Assembly: GCA_946615965.1 (NCBI GenBank)
Contig: CAMOIC010000011.1
Span: 1 to 39,604 of the forward strand
DNA from: UBA3700 sp002372775
GTDB lineage: Bacteria > Bacillota > Clostridia > Christensenellales > UBA3700
DNA length: 39,604 nucleotides
Direction: 5' to 3'
Shown in pieces: positions 1 through 9,054 of this stretch; the stretch's first letter is position 1; every line of letters begins with the position of its first letter. The notes below the pieces were generated by a model, which was given only the letters and a program-made list of their open reading frames with translations, was not told the DNA's origin and made no database searches. The position numbers were made by a program, and so were the translations under genes.

Positions 1-343
1 ATTCTGTTTCATCTAATACTTTTACCTTATTATTATTTGCTTCTGTTATAATGTCAGAATTTGGTTTATTACTTTTTCTACTATTCAAAGCATCTATATC
101 ATAACAAAAACTTCTTCTTCCAATGGGAGATTCTATTGAAGTATCACAATAAACAAACTTATCATTTTCTTTATCATACATTATAACATCAGGTTCACCA
201 CCTGTTTCTTCCATATATCTTAAAGAAAATAATGATTCATTGTTTAGCCTTTTTAAAACATCATCCCAATTAATTCCCTTATGCATTTTTTCATTTATGA
301 TAAATCTTTTTTCTAAAATTGATATTAATTCCTCATTACTCAT
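1..343 (-). CDS. DUF4256 family protein (partial, C-terminus beyond window)
   Basis: The gene runs off the left edge, so only its first 114 codons are visible, starting at ATG 343-341. A ribosome site GAGGTG lies 5-10 nt upstream. The translation has the landmarks I associate with DUF4256: RYMEETGGEPDV near residue 43, then a YDKEN-FVYCD stretch, then SPIGRRSFCYD near residue 73. The family is soluble and has no known function. The visible part has no signal peptide or membrane segment. It has its own promoter (418-445) and is separated from the upstream tRNA by a terminator, so it starts a transcription unit. Family assignment is from memory of the motifs; I am fairly sure of the family and know nothing about the role. 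Confidence 0.8.
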   Translation of the reverse strand, partial: MSNEELISILEKRFIINEKMHKGINWDDVLKRLNNESLFSLRYMEETGGEPDVIMYDKENDKFVYCDTSIESPIGRRSFCYDIDALNSRKSNKPNSDIITEANNNKVKVLDETE

Positions 344-417
344 ATTACACCTCATAGTAGTTCTTTGATTTTTTCTGGCTAAACATATCAATACCTACAT
401 TTCAAAATCTTGATTAA

Positions 418-445
418 ATTATATCAAAATATGTCGTTTTTTCAA
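418..445 (-). promoter_or_regulatory. Putative promoter of the DUF4256 gene
   Basis: On the minus strand TTGAAA (445-440), a 16-nt spacer and TATAAT (423-418) are preceded by TG, giving an extended -10. The start of transcription would fall about 70 nt before the ATG. The spacer contains ACGACAT, which occurs again upstream inside the small palindrome CGACAATGTCG at 464-474. Confidence 0.55.
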
Positions 446-523
446 TTATGCCTACATAAAAAGCGACAATGTCGTAATTATTTCGAATGCTTATAATGCA
501 AAAAAAGTGGCTATTTATCTATA

Positions 524-566
524 TTTTAAATAAAAATGCAACAAACGCATGTCACGTTTGTCGCAT
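524..566 (-). terminator. Intrinsic terminator of tRNA-Arg
   Basis: An almost perfect 12-bp stem (536-547 pairing with 555-566, one mismatch) has a 7-nt loop. On the minus strand it is followed by TTTTTATTT. It lies 9 nt beyond the tRNA 3' end. The plus strand also has a short T-rich run after the stem, so it may work in both directions. Confidence 0.75.
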
Positions 567-575
567 TTTATAATT

Positions 576-651
576 TGGTGTACCCGGCGAGAGTCGAACT
601 CACAACAAAAGCGCCGGAGGCTTTCGTTTTATCCAATTAGACTACGGATAC
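576..651 (-). tRNA. tRNA-Arg (anticodon CCG), CCA encoded
   Basis: A 76-nt cloverleaf reads on the minus strand from 651 to 576. The acceptor stem GTATCCG pairs with CGGGTAC (one G-U), followed by discriminator A and an encoded CCA. The anticodon stem AAAGC/GCTTT encloses loop CTCCGGC, giving anticodon CCG, which reads the arginine codon CGG. The T arm is GTGAG-TTCGACT-CTCGC. The D arm contains the usual AATTGGATA loop. It is a solitary tRNA gene with its own terminator at 524-566. Arginine in the neighbouring genes is mostly AGA, so this is a rare-codon tRNA here. Confidence 0.95.
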
Positions 652-676
652 ACATCCTTATTATACAATATTAATC

Positions 677-705
677 TTTAATTTATTTATTAATTATTAT
701 ATAAT
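677..705 (+). promoter_or_regulatory. Putative promoter placed for a leaderless mRNA
   Basis: TATAAT at 700-705 is followed by only 8 nt before the ATG at 714. The -35 at 17-nt spacing is weak (TTTAAT, 677-682). No Shine-Dalgarno is present between them. A start 7-9 nt after the -10 would fall on or next to the ATG. The region is very AT-rich, so chance -10 matches are common. Confidence 0.35.
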
Positions 706-713
706 AATATTCG

Positions 714-1484
714 ATGAGAAAGAGTTTATCTGTAGTTGTTATATTGCTTGTTATTTTATGTACAATGCTTATTTGTACATCAAATGTTTTTGCTGATGAA
801 AGCGTTCTTTATTATGAAACAACAGCACCACTTCAAGTATATGACGAAAATACAAATCCACTATTCACTATCCCATATACTTATTTCTTTATAAGAAATA
901 ACGATACTGCAGTAGCTGGTGCAGATAATAATCTATATTACAAAATCTCATACAATGGATTAACTGATTTATATGTTTTAAAATCCGATTTTGAAAATAA
1001 GGTTAGTTCTATTACTAAACTTGATGTATCAACTCCATATTACAACATAGAATTAATTGCCCCACAAGGAGCAACAACTCTATACAAATACGATAAAGAT
1101 TCTAGTTCATTTTTAGCAAGGCCTCAACAAGAGCTTGTTTCAATAGATTTTTATGGATATCAAAAAGATGTTAATGGAGTTTATTATTTCTATGTAAAAC
1201 CATATATTGAAGATGGTAATTTAAATGCATGCTATATTAAAGCTGATGATGTTACAACAAGTTTTAACGAAGCTAATATTGCTGCTCATCCACAATCAAA
1301 AGAAGCTATAGAAGAAACAAGACAAGCAAACGCAAAAGCTGCTCAAAATAATTTAAGAAGAAACATTTTCTTCTTCTTAGTATGTGCTCTATGCGTGTTT
1401 GTTGTTGTTCTTATTTATAATCCTTTCAAAAAGAAAGGAGCATCACATGCTCCTTCTCAATTCACTTCTGAAGACGATTATTAA
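714..1484 (+). CDS. Unknown type I membrane protein with secreted domain
   Basis: I do not recognise this 256-residue protein. It starts with a clear signal peptide: MRKS, a hydrophobic core to about residue 20, and probable cleavage after SNVFA (residues 23-27). A roughly 185-residue outer domain follows, rich in Tyr, Asn and Asp, with short beta-type repeats that could be SH3-like; that is only an impression. Residues about 216-238 form one transmembrane helix after the basic NLRRN. A short KKK-containing cytoplasmic tail ends the protein. The topology is outside domain, one helix, inside tail. There is no Shine-Dalgarno; a TATAAT ends 8 nt before the ATG, suggesting a leaderless message. 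An internal ATG at codon 17 would destroy the signal peptide, so the 714 start is preferred. It converges on the RluA gene with a 2-nt gap and no obvious terminator. Confidence 0.75.
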   Translation: MRKSLSVVVILLVILCTMLICTSNVFADESVLYYETTAPLQVYDENTNPLFTIPYTYFFIRNNDTAVAGADNNLYYKISYNGLTDLYVLKSDFENKVSSITKLDVSTPYYNIELIAPQGATTLYKYDKDSSSFLARPQQELVSIDFYGYQKDVNGVYYFYVKPYIEDGNLNACYIKADDVTTSFNEANIAAHPQSKEAIEETRQANAKAAQNNLRRNIFFFLVCALCVFVVVLIYNPFKKKGASHAPSQFTSEDDY

Positions 1485-1486
1485 AA

Positions 1487-2278
1487 TTAATCCTCTGTTG
1501 CAATACTCGCTAAGTTTTCCTTTTGTCTAGAAATCTCATAAGGATTTGAAATTACACCAATATTTAGGTATCTATTTACTTCAAAGGCCTTCCATGGAGC
1601 TTCCTCTACTGGTGGGTAAACAATAAATGTTCTTCTATCCTTTTGTACAGGATGATTGAAAGATAATTTTGTTGCCCATAATGCAAGCTTACCTACTTTA
1701 AATGTTTCTGGATGATCAAGACCATACTTTTGATCTCCGTATAATGGACAACCTATAGCTGCCATTTGAACTCTGATTTGATGGCTTCTTCCTGTTTCAA
1801 GAGCAATCTTACATAATGAATAACCTTTCTTAGATTCCTTTACTTCATAATGTAATACAGCCTTCTTTGAGCCTTCTTCAGACATTGTTGCAAGTTCTAC
1901 TTTATTATTCTTTTCATCTTTCTTTAAATAGTTTGTTAATGTATCCTTAGAAAGCTTTGGCTCTCCACAAACTACAGCATAATATTCTTTTTCAAACTCG
2001 CCATCTTTAATTTGTTCACATAATCTTTCTGCAGCTTTAGAAGTCTTAGCAAAAACCATTACGCCACCTGTTGGTCTATCTAATCTATGAACTAGACCTA
2101 CATAAGCTTCGCCTGGCTTATTGTTCTTAACTTTAATATATTGTTTAACTGCAGTTAACATATCCATATCTTTTGTTTCATCAGCTTGAGATGGAACATT
2201 TTGTGGTTTTAATACCACAATAATATGGTTGTCTTCATAAACTACTACTAAATCCTTATAAGTAAAATTATTTGCCAT
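1487..2278 (-). CDS. RluA-family pseudouridine synthase
   Basis: This 263-residue enzyme should isomerise specific uridines in rRNA or tRNA to pseudouridine. The family motif HRLDRPTGG is present near residue 65 and contains the catalytic Asp. Further landmarks are VYEDNHIIVVLKP near the N-terminus and GRSHQIRVQMAAIGCPLYGD near residue 165. It lacks the N-terminal S4 domain of RluC/RluD, so it resembles the shorter single-domain members. Target sites cannot be told from sequence. AAGGA precedes the ATG by a normal distance. It is the last gene of the operon starting at 7604, 9 nt after the methyltransferase stop; pairing with another RNA-modifying enzyme fits. Confidence 0.92.
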   Translation of the reverse strand: MANNFTYKDLVVVYEDNHIIVVLKPQNVPSQADETKDMDMLTAVKQYIKVKNNKPGEAYVGLVHRLDRPTGGVMVFAKTSKAAERLCEQIKDGEFEKEYYAVVCGEPKLSKDTLTNYLKKDEKNNKVELATMSEEGSKKAVLHYEVKESKKGYSLCKIALETGRSHQIRVQMAAIGCPLYGDQKYGLDHPETFKVGKLALWATKLSFNHPVQKDRRTFIVYPPVEEAPWKAFEVNRYLNIGVISNPYEISRQKENLASIATED

Positions 2279-2287
2279 AAATATTCC

Positions 2288-3151
2288 TTATTTGTTTATC
2301 CATACAGCGCTACAGCCACAAGGAAGAACTAAACCTTCGTCAGTTGGTAATCCAACTTCATAAGCTTCTGTTGTGCCTTTAAAGCCCTTTAGGGATAACT
2401 TTAATATATTTTCCATTACTGTTGGTTGTAAACCTGTTGTATATGAATTAATTAGGAAGAATAATGGGTTTTCAGATAAAACTTCACTACACTTTGAAAC
2501 TAAATCATGAATACAATCTTCAAGTTTCCAAACCTCTCCGTTAGCCCCTCTACCATATGATGGAGGATCCATAATAATTGCATCATATTTATTGCCTCTT
2601 TTTATTTCTCTGGCAATAAACTTAGAACAATCGTCAACAATATATCTAACGTGTGTTGTATCAATAGAAGATAATGCTACATTTTCTTTAGCTCTTTCAA
2701 CCATAGCTTTTGCTGCATCTACGTGTGTTACATGGGCACCTGCTTTTGCACAAGCAACTGTTGCACCACCTGTATAAGCAAATAGATTTAAAACTTTAAT
2801 TGGTCTATTAGCCTTTTTTATTAACTCTTGCATAGCATCCCAATTTACAGCTTGTTCTGGGAATAGACCTGTATGTTTAAATCCCATTAATTTTAATGAG
2901 AATTTTAAACCATTTCTCTCAATAGTAAAGTTGTCTGGAACTTTACTTGAAAATGTCCATCCGCCACCACCTGTTGATGATCTATGGTATGTAGCATTAA
3001 TCTTAGGATATGTTTCTAATTTAAAGGAAGGATGCCAAATAATTTGAGGATCTGGGCGAAGCAAACACAACTTGCCCCATCTCTCAAGTTTTTGACCATC
3101 GCCTGTAGCGATTATCTCGTAATCCTTCCAACCATTAGCAACTTTTATCAT
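2288..3151 (-). CDS. Class I SAM-dependent methyltransferase, RlmI/RlmK-like
   Basis: This 287-residue protein probably methylates a base in rRNA using S-adenosylmethionine. The SAM site is seen as NLFAYTGGATVACAKAG followed by VTHVDAAKAMVERAKEN near residues 125-155. The catalytic-loop motif DPPSYGRG near residue 196 is of the (N/D)PP type found in base methyltransferases. It lacks the N-terminal PUA domain of full RlmI, so specificity is open. It begins with the conserved WKDYEII-GDGQKLERWG segment, which supports the chosen start. Its ATG overlaps the ileS stop by one base (TAATG), so translation is probably coupled. Confidence 0.88.
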   Translation of the reverse strand: MIKVANGWKDYEIIATGDGQKLERWGKLCLLRPDPQIIWHPSFKLETYPKINATYHRSSTGGGGWTFSSKVPDNFTIERNGLKFSLKLMGFKHTGLFPEQAVNWDAMQELIKKANRPIKVLNLFAYTGGATVACAKAGAHVTHVDAAKAMVERAKENVALSSIDTTHVRYIVDDCSKFIAREIKRGNKYDAIIMDPPSYGRGANGEVWKLEDCIHDLVSKCSEVLSENPLFFLINSYTTGLQPTVMENILKLSLKGFKGTTEAYEVGLPTDEGLVLPCGCSAVWINK

Positions 3152-6100
3152 TATTTCTTTAGAACAGAAAGCTTAATGTTCTCTCCGTTAATATCGCAAT
3201 CTTTCTCGAAACCTTCAATCTTGTTTACAAGAGAATCTGCAAGAACTACATCAAGTATTGACTTGTCAGATAATAATACTTCAACTGTCTTTCCTTCACC
3301 TTCATATCCAAGTACGATATGATCTGTAACTTCAAAGCCAGCTTCCTTTCTCATTGTTTGAATCTTAGATGTTAATTCTCTTGAAATACCTTCGTTGATT
3401 AGTTCTTGAGTTAAGTTAGTATCAATAACAACTGTCATGTTACCTTCAGCCTCAAGAGCGTATCCAGGTTTATTCATTGGGTTAATTAATAAATCATCTT
3501 TAGATAATTCAATCTTTTCACCGCTAACTTCAAATACATGAGCGTTTCCAGCGTTAACTTCGTTAACGATGTTAGAAGCTTCATCAGTTCCAGTCTTTTC
3601 AGCAAGATAAGCCTTAATACCGCCAAGGAACTTACCATATTTAGGACCAACAGTCTTTAATTGTGGCTTTAATTCATATGTAACAAACTTAGAATTATCT
3701 GTTACGATTTCAGCCTTCTTAACGTTTAATTCATCAGCAACTAAATCTAACATCTTTATATCAGATAACTTCATATCTGTTTGGATATATAAAGAAGATA
3801 GAGGTTGTCTGTTCTTTAGGTTAGCCTTATTTCTTGCAGCACGACCAATTGTTACAGCTTTTAATACGATATCCATATCATGCTCTAAGTTCTTATCTAC
3901 CATTGTCATATCTGCTACTGGGAATGAGCATAAATGAACTGAGATAGGAGCACTCTTATCAAAGTTTGTAACTAAGTTTCTGTAGATATTTTCTGACATA
4001 AATGGAGTAAATGGAGCAAGAACCTTAGCAAGTGTTACAAGTACTGTGTATAAAGTTGTATATGCAGCAATCTTGTCGTCTGTCATATCTTTACCCCAAT
4101 ATCTTTCTCTACCACGTCTGATGTACCAGTTAGATAATACGTCTACGAAATCTTGGATAGATCTTGCAGCTTCTGTAATCTTGTATTGATCAAGATTCTT
4201 ATCTACTGAATCTACTAATGTATTTAAGTTAGATAAAATCCACTTATCCATATGAGATAACTTACAATCTTTTAGATTGTACTTAGTTGGATCATAGTTA
4301 TCAATATTAGCATATAGAACGAAGAATGAATATGTGTTCCATAATGTACCCATAAACTTTCTTTGTACTTCAGAAACGTTTTCTGCTGAGAATCTTGATG
4401 GAAGCCATGGCATAGAACCTGTATAGAAATACCATCTAACAGCATCTGCACCTTGTACATCAATAACTGACATAGGATCTACAACGTTACCCTTATGCTT
4501 TGACATCTTAATACCATTCTTATCGTTAACGTGTCCAAGAACGATACAGTTCTTAAATGGAGCCTTATCGAATAATAATGTTGAAATAGCAAGTAATGTA
4601 TAGAACCAACCTCTTGTTTGGTCAACAGCTTCTGAAATGAAGTTTGCTGGATAATGCTTTTCAAATAATTCCTTATTTTCAAATGGATAATGTAATTGTG
4701 CAAATGGCATAGAACCACTATCGAACCAGCAGTCTAATACTTCTGGAGTTCTAGACATTTCACCACCACAATCTGGACACTTAAACTTAACTGTGTCTAG
4801 GTATGGTCTATGTAATTCAATATCCTTATCTAATCCGCCAAGTTCTCTAAGTTCTTTTCTTGAACCTACAACATGAATCTTGCCGCAGTCTTTACAAATC
4901 CAAATTGGAAGTGGAGTTCCCCAATATCTTTCACGAGAAATACCCCAGTCGATAACGTTCTCTAGGAAGTTACCAAATCTACCTGTACCAATTGTTGGAG
5001 GAATCCAATTGATTGTTGCATTATTCTTTAGAAGATTATCTCTAACTTCTGTCATCTTAATGAACCAAGAAGATCTTGCATAGTATAGAAGTGGAGTATC
5101 ACATCTCCAGCAGAATGGATAGCTATGCTCGAATTGTAATTCCTTGAATAATAATCCTCTTTCTTTTAAATCCTTAATAACTAACTTATCTGCATCTTTA
5201 CAGAAGATACCAGCGAATGGAGTTTCTTTCTTTAATCTACCTCTTTCATCAACCATTTGTAGGAATGGAAGCTTGTAGTTCTTACCAACTCTAGAGTCGT
5301 CTTCACCAAATGCAGGAGCTATGTGAACGATACCTGTACCATCTGTTAAAGTTACATATGAATCATTTGTAACATAGAATGCTTTATCTTTGCCTTCATA
5401 GCAATTGTATAGTGGCTCATATTCAGCATATTCATATTCACTACCAAGTTTTGTAGATAATACTTCATAATCTTCAAATAAAGATGGAGCCAATGCTTCT
5501 GCAAGAACGAATACTTCGCCTTCCTTTGTCTTGATTTCAACATAGTTTTCATCAGCGTTCATACATAGAGCAACGTTTGATGGTAATGTCCAAGGAGTTG
5601 TTGTCCATGCTAGGAAATAACCTTCAGCATTCTTTCTCTTAAACTTAGCGAATACAGATGTTTCTTTAACATCCTTATATCCTTGAGCTACTTCGTGAGA
5701 TGCTAATGCTGTTCCGCATCTTGGGCAGTAAGGAACAATCTTATAACCTTTGTATAATAAGCCTTTTTCTGAAATAGACTTAATAGCCCACCATACAGAT
5801 TCAATATAGTTGTCATCATAAGTGATATATGGGTGTTCCATATCAACCCAGTAACCAACTCTATCTGACATCTCTTCCCAAGCGCCCTTATATTTCCAAA
5901 CGCTTTCTTTACATTTCTTAATGAATGGTTCGATACCGTATTTTTCGATTTCTTCCTTACCATCCATACCAAGTGACTTTTCAACTTCAAGTTCTACTGG
6001 TAAACCATGAGTATCCCAACCAGCTTTTCTTAAAACATGGTAGCCCTTCATAGTTTTATATCTTGGAATGATATCCTTAATAACACGAGTTAAAACGTGT

Positions 6101-6270
6101 CCAACGTGTGGACGGCCATTGGCTGTTGGAGGTCCATCATAGAATGAGAACTCCTCTTTTCCTTCATTTTGCTCGATGCTCTTTTCAAAGACATCATTTA
6201 GTTTCCAGAAATCGATGACTTTCTTTTCTCTGTCAACGAAATTCATACTCGAGTCTACTTTATCGTACAT
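3151..6270 (-). CDS. ileS: Isoleucyl-tRNA synthetase (type 2, eukaryote-like)
   Basis: This cytoplasmic class I synthetase charges tRNA-Ile with isoleucine using ATP. At 1039 residues it is longer than the usual bacterial type 1 enzyme (about 930). The HIGH box appears as HVGH (residues 55-58) in PHVGHVLTRVIKD, then GWDTHGLPVE, the editing domain in the middle, the KMSKH loop near residue 600, and an anticodon-binding C-terminal half. Two CxxC pairs (CKDCG and CPDCGG) flank the region before the KMSKH loop and probably bind zinc. The sequence style and length match the IleS2 clade, known for low sensitivity to mupirocin. GGAGG lies about 9 nt before the ATG. The gap from the upstream CBS gene is 5 nt, so there is no room for a T-box leader. 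Confidence 0.98.
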   Translation of the reverse strand: MYDKVDSSMNFVDREKKVIDFWKLNDVFEKSIEQNEGKEEFSFYDGPPTANGRPHVGHVLTRVIKDIIPRYKTMKGYHVLRKAGWDTHGLPVELEVEKSLGMDGKEEIEKYGIEPFIKKCKESVWKYKGAWEEMSDRVGYWVDMEHPYITYDDNYIESVWWAIKSISEKGLLYKGYKIVPYCPRCGTALASHEVAQGYKDVKETSVFAKFKRKNAEGYFLAWTTTPWTLPSNVALCMNADENYVEIKTKEGEVFVLAEALAPSLFEDYEVLSTKLGSEYEYAEYEPLYNCYEGKDKAFYVTNDSYVTLTDGTGIVHIAPAFGEDDSRVGKNYKLPFLQMVDERGRLKKETPFAGIFCKDADKLVIKDLKERGLLFKELQFEHSYPFCWRCDTPLLYYARSSWFIKMTEVRDNLLKNNATINWIPPTIGTGRFGNFLENVIDWGISRERYWGTPLPIWICKDCGKIHVVGSRKELRELGGLDKDIELHRPYLDTVKFKCPDCGGEMSRTPEVLDCWFDSGSMPFAQLHYPFENKELFEKHYPANFISEAVDQTRGWFYTLLAISTLLFDKAPFKNCIVLGHVNDKNGIKMSKHKGNVVDPMSVIDVQGADAVRWYFYTGSMPWLPSRFSAENVSEVQRKFMGTLWNTYSFFVLYANIDNYDPTKYNLKDCKLSHMDKWILSNLNTLVDSVDKNLDQYKITEAARSIQDFVDVLSNWYIRRGRERYWGKDMTDDKIAAYTTLYTVLVTLAKVLAPFTPFMSENIYRNLVTNFDKSAPISVHLCSFPVADMTMVDKNLEHDMDIVLKAVTIGRAARNKANLKNRQPLSSLYIQTDMKLSDIKMLDLVADELNVKKAEIVTDNSKFVTYELKPQLKTVGPKYGKFLGGIKAYLAEKTGTDEASNIVNEVNAGNAHVFEVSGEKIELSKDDLLINPMNKPGYALEAEGNMTVVIDTNLTQELINEGISRELTSKIQTMRKEAGFEVTDHIVLGYEGEGKTVEVLLSDKSILDVVLADSLVNKIEGFEKDCDINGENIKLSVLKK

Positions 6271-6275
6271 ATATA

Positions 6276-7604
6276 TTAATCCTCCGCTTCTTCGTCGTCG
6301 CTATTGCCTACTAGACCACGTAGCAATAGATCTTTATTTTCTTCTTCTTTTTCTTCCTTTGGCAAAATCTTTACAGTACAGCTAACGATTCTGTTGAATT
6401 CAACTTCGTCAACTTTAATATGAAGATTTTCAAAATCTACTTCATCTCCAACAACTGGAGCTTTTTCAAGTAGCATTGCCAAAAAGCCGCTTACCTTTAC
6501 TGGATCGTAATCATCTGGATCTTGATCTATCTCGAACAATTCAAAGAAATCATCTAAGTTGTAATCTCCTTGAATTTGATAAGTTTCTTCATCAATTTTC
6601 TTAACTGGCTCAACAATATCATCATGCTCATCCCAAATTTCACCAACTAACTCTTCTAAAACGTCTTCAAGAGTAATAATACCCATTGTGCCACCATGTT
6701 CACTAATAACGATAGCAATATGCATTTTACCCTTTTGTAGTTTTTCTAGAGCATCTGGAAGAGGCATTGCAGGTGGAAGCATAATTACGTTCTTTGACAT
6801 TACGTTTCTAATCTTTGTTTCGCCTTTTTCATATCCTCTATAGAAATCCTTTTCGTTTAGAATACCTATAACGTTATCTATATTTCCCTTATAAACTGGG
6901 AATCTTGAATAACCAGTTTCTAAGAACTTTTGCTTTGCTACTTCCATTGAAGTTCTTACATCAATACCTTCAACATTTACTCTTGGTGTTAAAGCATCTT
7001 CTACTGTTAAATCATCAAAACCAATTGCTGATTTAATTAAGTCAGATTCATCTTCATCAATTTCTCCTGAGTTTTCAGCTTCATCAACATAATTGATTAA
7101 GTCTTCATCAGAAATCTTTTGAGATTCTTGAGTCTTGAAAATCTTTGTTAGCATCTTTTGGAAGCTACCAAGAATTAGGTTAAGTGGATATAAGATGTAG
7201 AATAAAATCAAAATGATAAATGCAGAATTTAATGCAAATGGTTCTGGATTTCTCTTTGCTAATGTTTTAGGTCCAACTTCACCAAAGAATAAAACTATAA
7301 TTGTAATTGCGATAGTAGAAATAGTACCTGCTAAGTTTCCGTCAGAAATTAATCTTGTGAATAACAATGTAGACAAAGTAGCAGCACCGATATTAACGAT
7401 GTTGTTTCCAATAAGAATTGTTGTTAATAATTTGTCGTAATTGTCGCCAAGTGCGCCAGCCCATTGATACTTCTTTTTCTTGTTTTCAGCCATAGTCTTA
7501 AACTTTAGACGTGAAATAGAAGAATAAGCTGTCTCTGCAGCTGAGAAGAAACCTGATAATAAAATTAAAAGTACAATCGCTATTGTATAAATTGCGTAAT
7601 CCAT
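6276..7604 (-). CDS. CNNM/CorC-family membrane protein (hemolysin-like) with CBS pair
   Basis: This 442-residue protein is of the DUF21-CBS-CorC type, often named hemolysin-related; family members are linked to magnesium or other divalent cation export. The order is a DUF21 region with about four membrane helices (residues 1-140, including the AAETAYSSIS motif near residue 22), a CBS pair (about 205-330, with PRVNVEGIDV and GTMGIITLEDVLEELVGEIWDE), then a CorC/HlyC domain (about 345-425). The tail is acidic (EEAED). It is the first gene of the operon with ileS and two RNA-modification genes, from a good promoter at 7640-7668. Only a weak GGA ribosome site is seen. The family is sure; ion specificity is not. 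Confidence 0.92.
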   Translation of the reverse strand: MDYAIYTIAIVLLILLSGFFSAAETAYSSISRLKFKTMAENKKKKYQWAGALGDNYDKLLTTILIGNNIVNIGAATLSTLLFTRLISDGNLAGTISTIAITIIVLFFGEVGPKTLAKRNPEPFALNSAFIILILFYILYPLNLILGSFQKMLTKIFKTQESQKISDEDLINYVDEAENSGEIDEDESDLIKSAIGFDDLTVEDALTPRVNVEGIDVRTSMEVAKQKFLETGYSRFPVYKGNIDNVIGILNEKDFYRGYEKGETKIRNVMSKNVIMLPPAMPLPDALEKLQKGKMHIAIVISEHGGTMGIITLEDVLEELVGEIWDEHDDIVEPVKKIDEETYQIQGDYNLDDFFELFEIDQDPDDYDPVKVSGFLAMLLEKAPVVGDEVDFENLHIKVDEVEFNRIVSCTVKILPKEEKEEENKDLLLRGLVGNSDDEEAED

Positions 7605-7639
7605 CTATTGTCCAATAAATATATATTTATAATAAAAAT

Positions 7640-7668
7640 ATTATATAAATAAAAGTGCGTGTTGTAAA
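7640..7668 (-). promoter_or_regulatory. Promoter of the CBS protein-ileS operon
   Basis: On the minus strand TTTACA (7668-7663), exactly 17 nt, then TATAAT (7645-7640), about 35 nt before the ATG at 7604. The 21 nt at 7629-7649, covering the -10 and the first transcribed bases, are identical to those of the asnA promoter at 13200-13220. Confidence 0.7.
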
Positions 7669-7695
7669 GCGTTATGCGTAATTAGCGCTTAAATA

Positions 7696-7729
7696 TAAAG
7701 TAAAATGGGAGCAAGTTGCCCTGCTCCCA
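7696..7729 (-). terminator. Intrinsic terminator of glutamate dehydrogenase
   Basis: A perfect 8-bp stem TGGGAGCA/TGCTCCCA (7722-7729 with 7706-7713) has an 8-nt loop. On the minus strand it is followed by TTTTACTTT. It lies 27 nt past the gdh stop codon and separates gdh from the CBS-ileS operon promoter. Confidence 0.85.
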
Positions 7730-7756
7730 CTAAATAATTTTCTAAATCGCTAATTA

Positions 7757-9010
7757 TCAAGGAAAAATTCCTCTTAACTTCTTAGCTCTTGAAATTCTTT
7801 GAATAGCTACAACATAAGCAGCTAGTCTATAGCTTAGATGATTCTTATTTGCTACATCATCAAGTTCATTCCAAGCCTTAACCATGATCTTTTCAAGTTT
7901 TTCATTAACTTCGTCTAGATCCCACCATAATGCTTGTAAGTTTTGTACCCATTCGAAGTATGAAACAGTAACACCGCCCGCATTAGCTAAGATATCTGGA
8001 ACTAAGATAATTCCTCTCTTATCAATAATCTCATCAGCTTCTTTTGTTGTAGGACCATTTGCGGCTTCTACAATGTACTTACATTGTAGCTTGTTAGCAT
8101 TGTCCTTTGTAATTTGGTTTTCCATAGCAGCTGGAATTAATACATCACACTTAGTTTCAAGCAATTCTTCATTTGAGATATGCTCTACATTATCTGCATT
8201 GTAATCTTTTAAGAATCTTTGCTTGTTACCAATGAATGCTAATACCTCTTGCATGTCTAAACCATTAGCATTTCTAATACCGCCAGACACATCTGATACA
8301 GCAACAATTTTGCATCCTTTTTCATATAAAAGTCTTGCTGCTACAGAACCTACGTTACCCATACCTTGAATAGCAATAGAAACGCCTTTTGGATCAATAC
8401 CCAACTTCTTAAGAAGTTGTAAAGTAATAATCATAACGCCACGACCTGTTGCTTCTGGTCTACCAATAGAACCGCCAACATCTAAGTCTTTACCTGTTAC
8501 TACACCTGGTACAGTATAGCCTTTCATCATTGAATAAGTGTCCATTACCCAGTCCATAATTTGTGAGTTTGAGTTTACATCTGGAGCTGGAATATCTTTC
8601 TCTGGTCCAATGATTGGTAAGATACTTGCAGTGTATCTTCTTGTTAGTCTCTCAAGTTCACTCTTCGATAATTTTGAAGGATCTACCTTGATAGCACCTT
8701 TACCACCGCCATATGGAATATTAACTACGGCGCACTTAAAACTCATCCAAGCTGCAAGCGCTTTAACTTCGTTAATATCACAATCTTGGTGATATCTAAT
8801 ACCGCCCTTACATGGGCCACGTGAAGAACTATGTTGTACTCTATAGCCTTCAAATACTTGAATTGAGCCATTATCCATTCTTACTGGAATGGAGACTTTC
8901 AATTCTCTTTCTGGATACTTGATTGCAATGTAATCTTGTTCATCCATTCCGACAGCTTTTGCTGCCTTGTCCACAACTGCTAAGAAATTTTCAAACGCAT
9001 TATATGCCAT
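7757..9010 (-). CDS. gdhA: Glutamate dehydrogenase (hexameric, about 420 residues)
   Basis: This enzyme interconverts glutamate with 2-oxoglutarate plus ammonia using NAD(P). At 417 residues it matches the short hexameric RocG/GudB type. Visible features are PCKGGIRYH (Lys68, substrate site), YGGGKGAI (Lys104, catalytic), PAPDVN near residue 143, the Rossmann fingerprint GMGNVGS near residue 215, and the ILANAGGVTVSYFEWVQN segment near residue 340. Cofactor preference cannot be decided by eye. A very strong ribosome site GGGGGAGG precedes the ATG. A perfect inverted repeat at 9055-9073 lies upstream and may be an operator. It is flanked by its own terminator and appears monocistronic. Confidence 0.97.
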   Translation of the reverse strand: MAYNAFENFLAVVDKAAKAVGMDEQDYIAIKYPERELKVSIPVRMDNGSIQVFEGYRVQHSSSRGPCKGGIRYHQDCDINEVKALAAWMSFKCAVVNIPYGGGKGAIKVDPSKLSKSELERLTRRYTASILPIIGPEKDIPAPDVNSNSQIMDWVMDTYSMMKGYTVPGVVTGKDLDVGGSIGRPEATGRGVMIITLQLLKKLGIDPKGVSIAIQGMGNVGSVAARLLYEKGCKIVAVSDVSGGIRNANGLDMQEVLAFIGNKQRFLKDYNADNVEHISNEELLETKCDVLIPAAMENQITKDNANKLQCKYIVEAANGPTTKEADEIIDKRGIILVPDILANAGGVTVSYFEWVQNLQALWWDLDEVNEKLEKIMVKAWNELDDVANKNHLSYRLAAYVVAIQRISRAKKLRGIFP

Positions 9011-9054
9011 TGTATTTCTTTGCCTCCCCCTTTTTAATAACCTTTATATATTTT

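Noticed and set aside
6271..6275. T-box leader for ileS
   Set aside because: Only 5 nt separate ileS from the upstream gene, and the operon promoter lies before the CBS gene with a short leader lacking T-box features.
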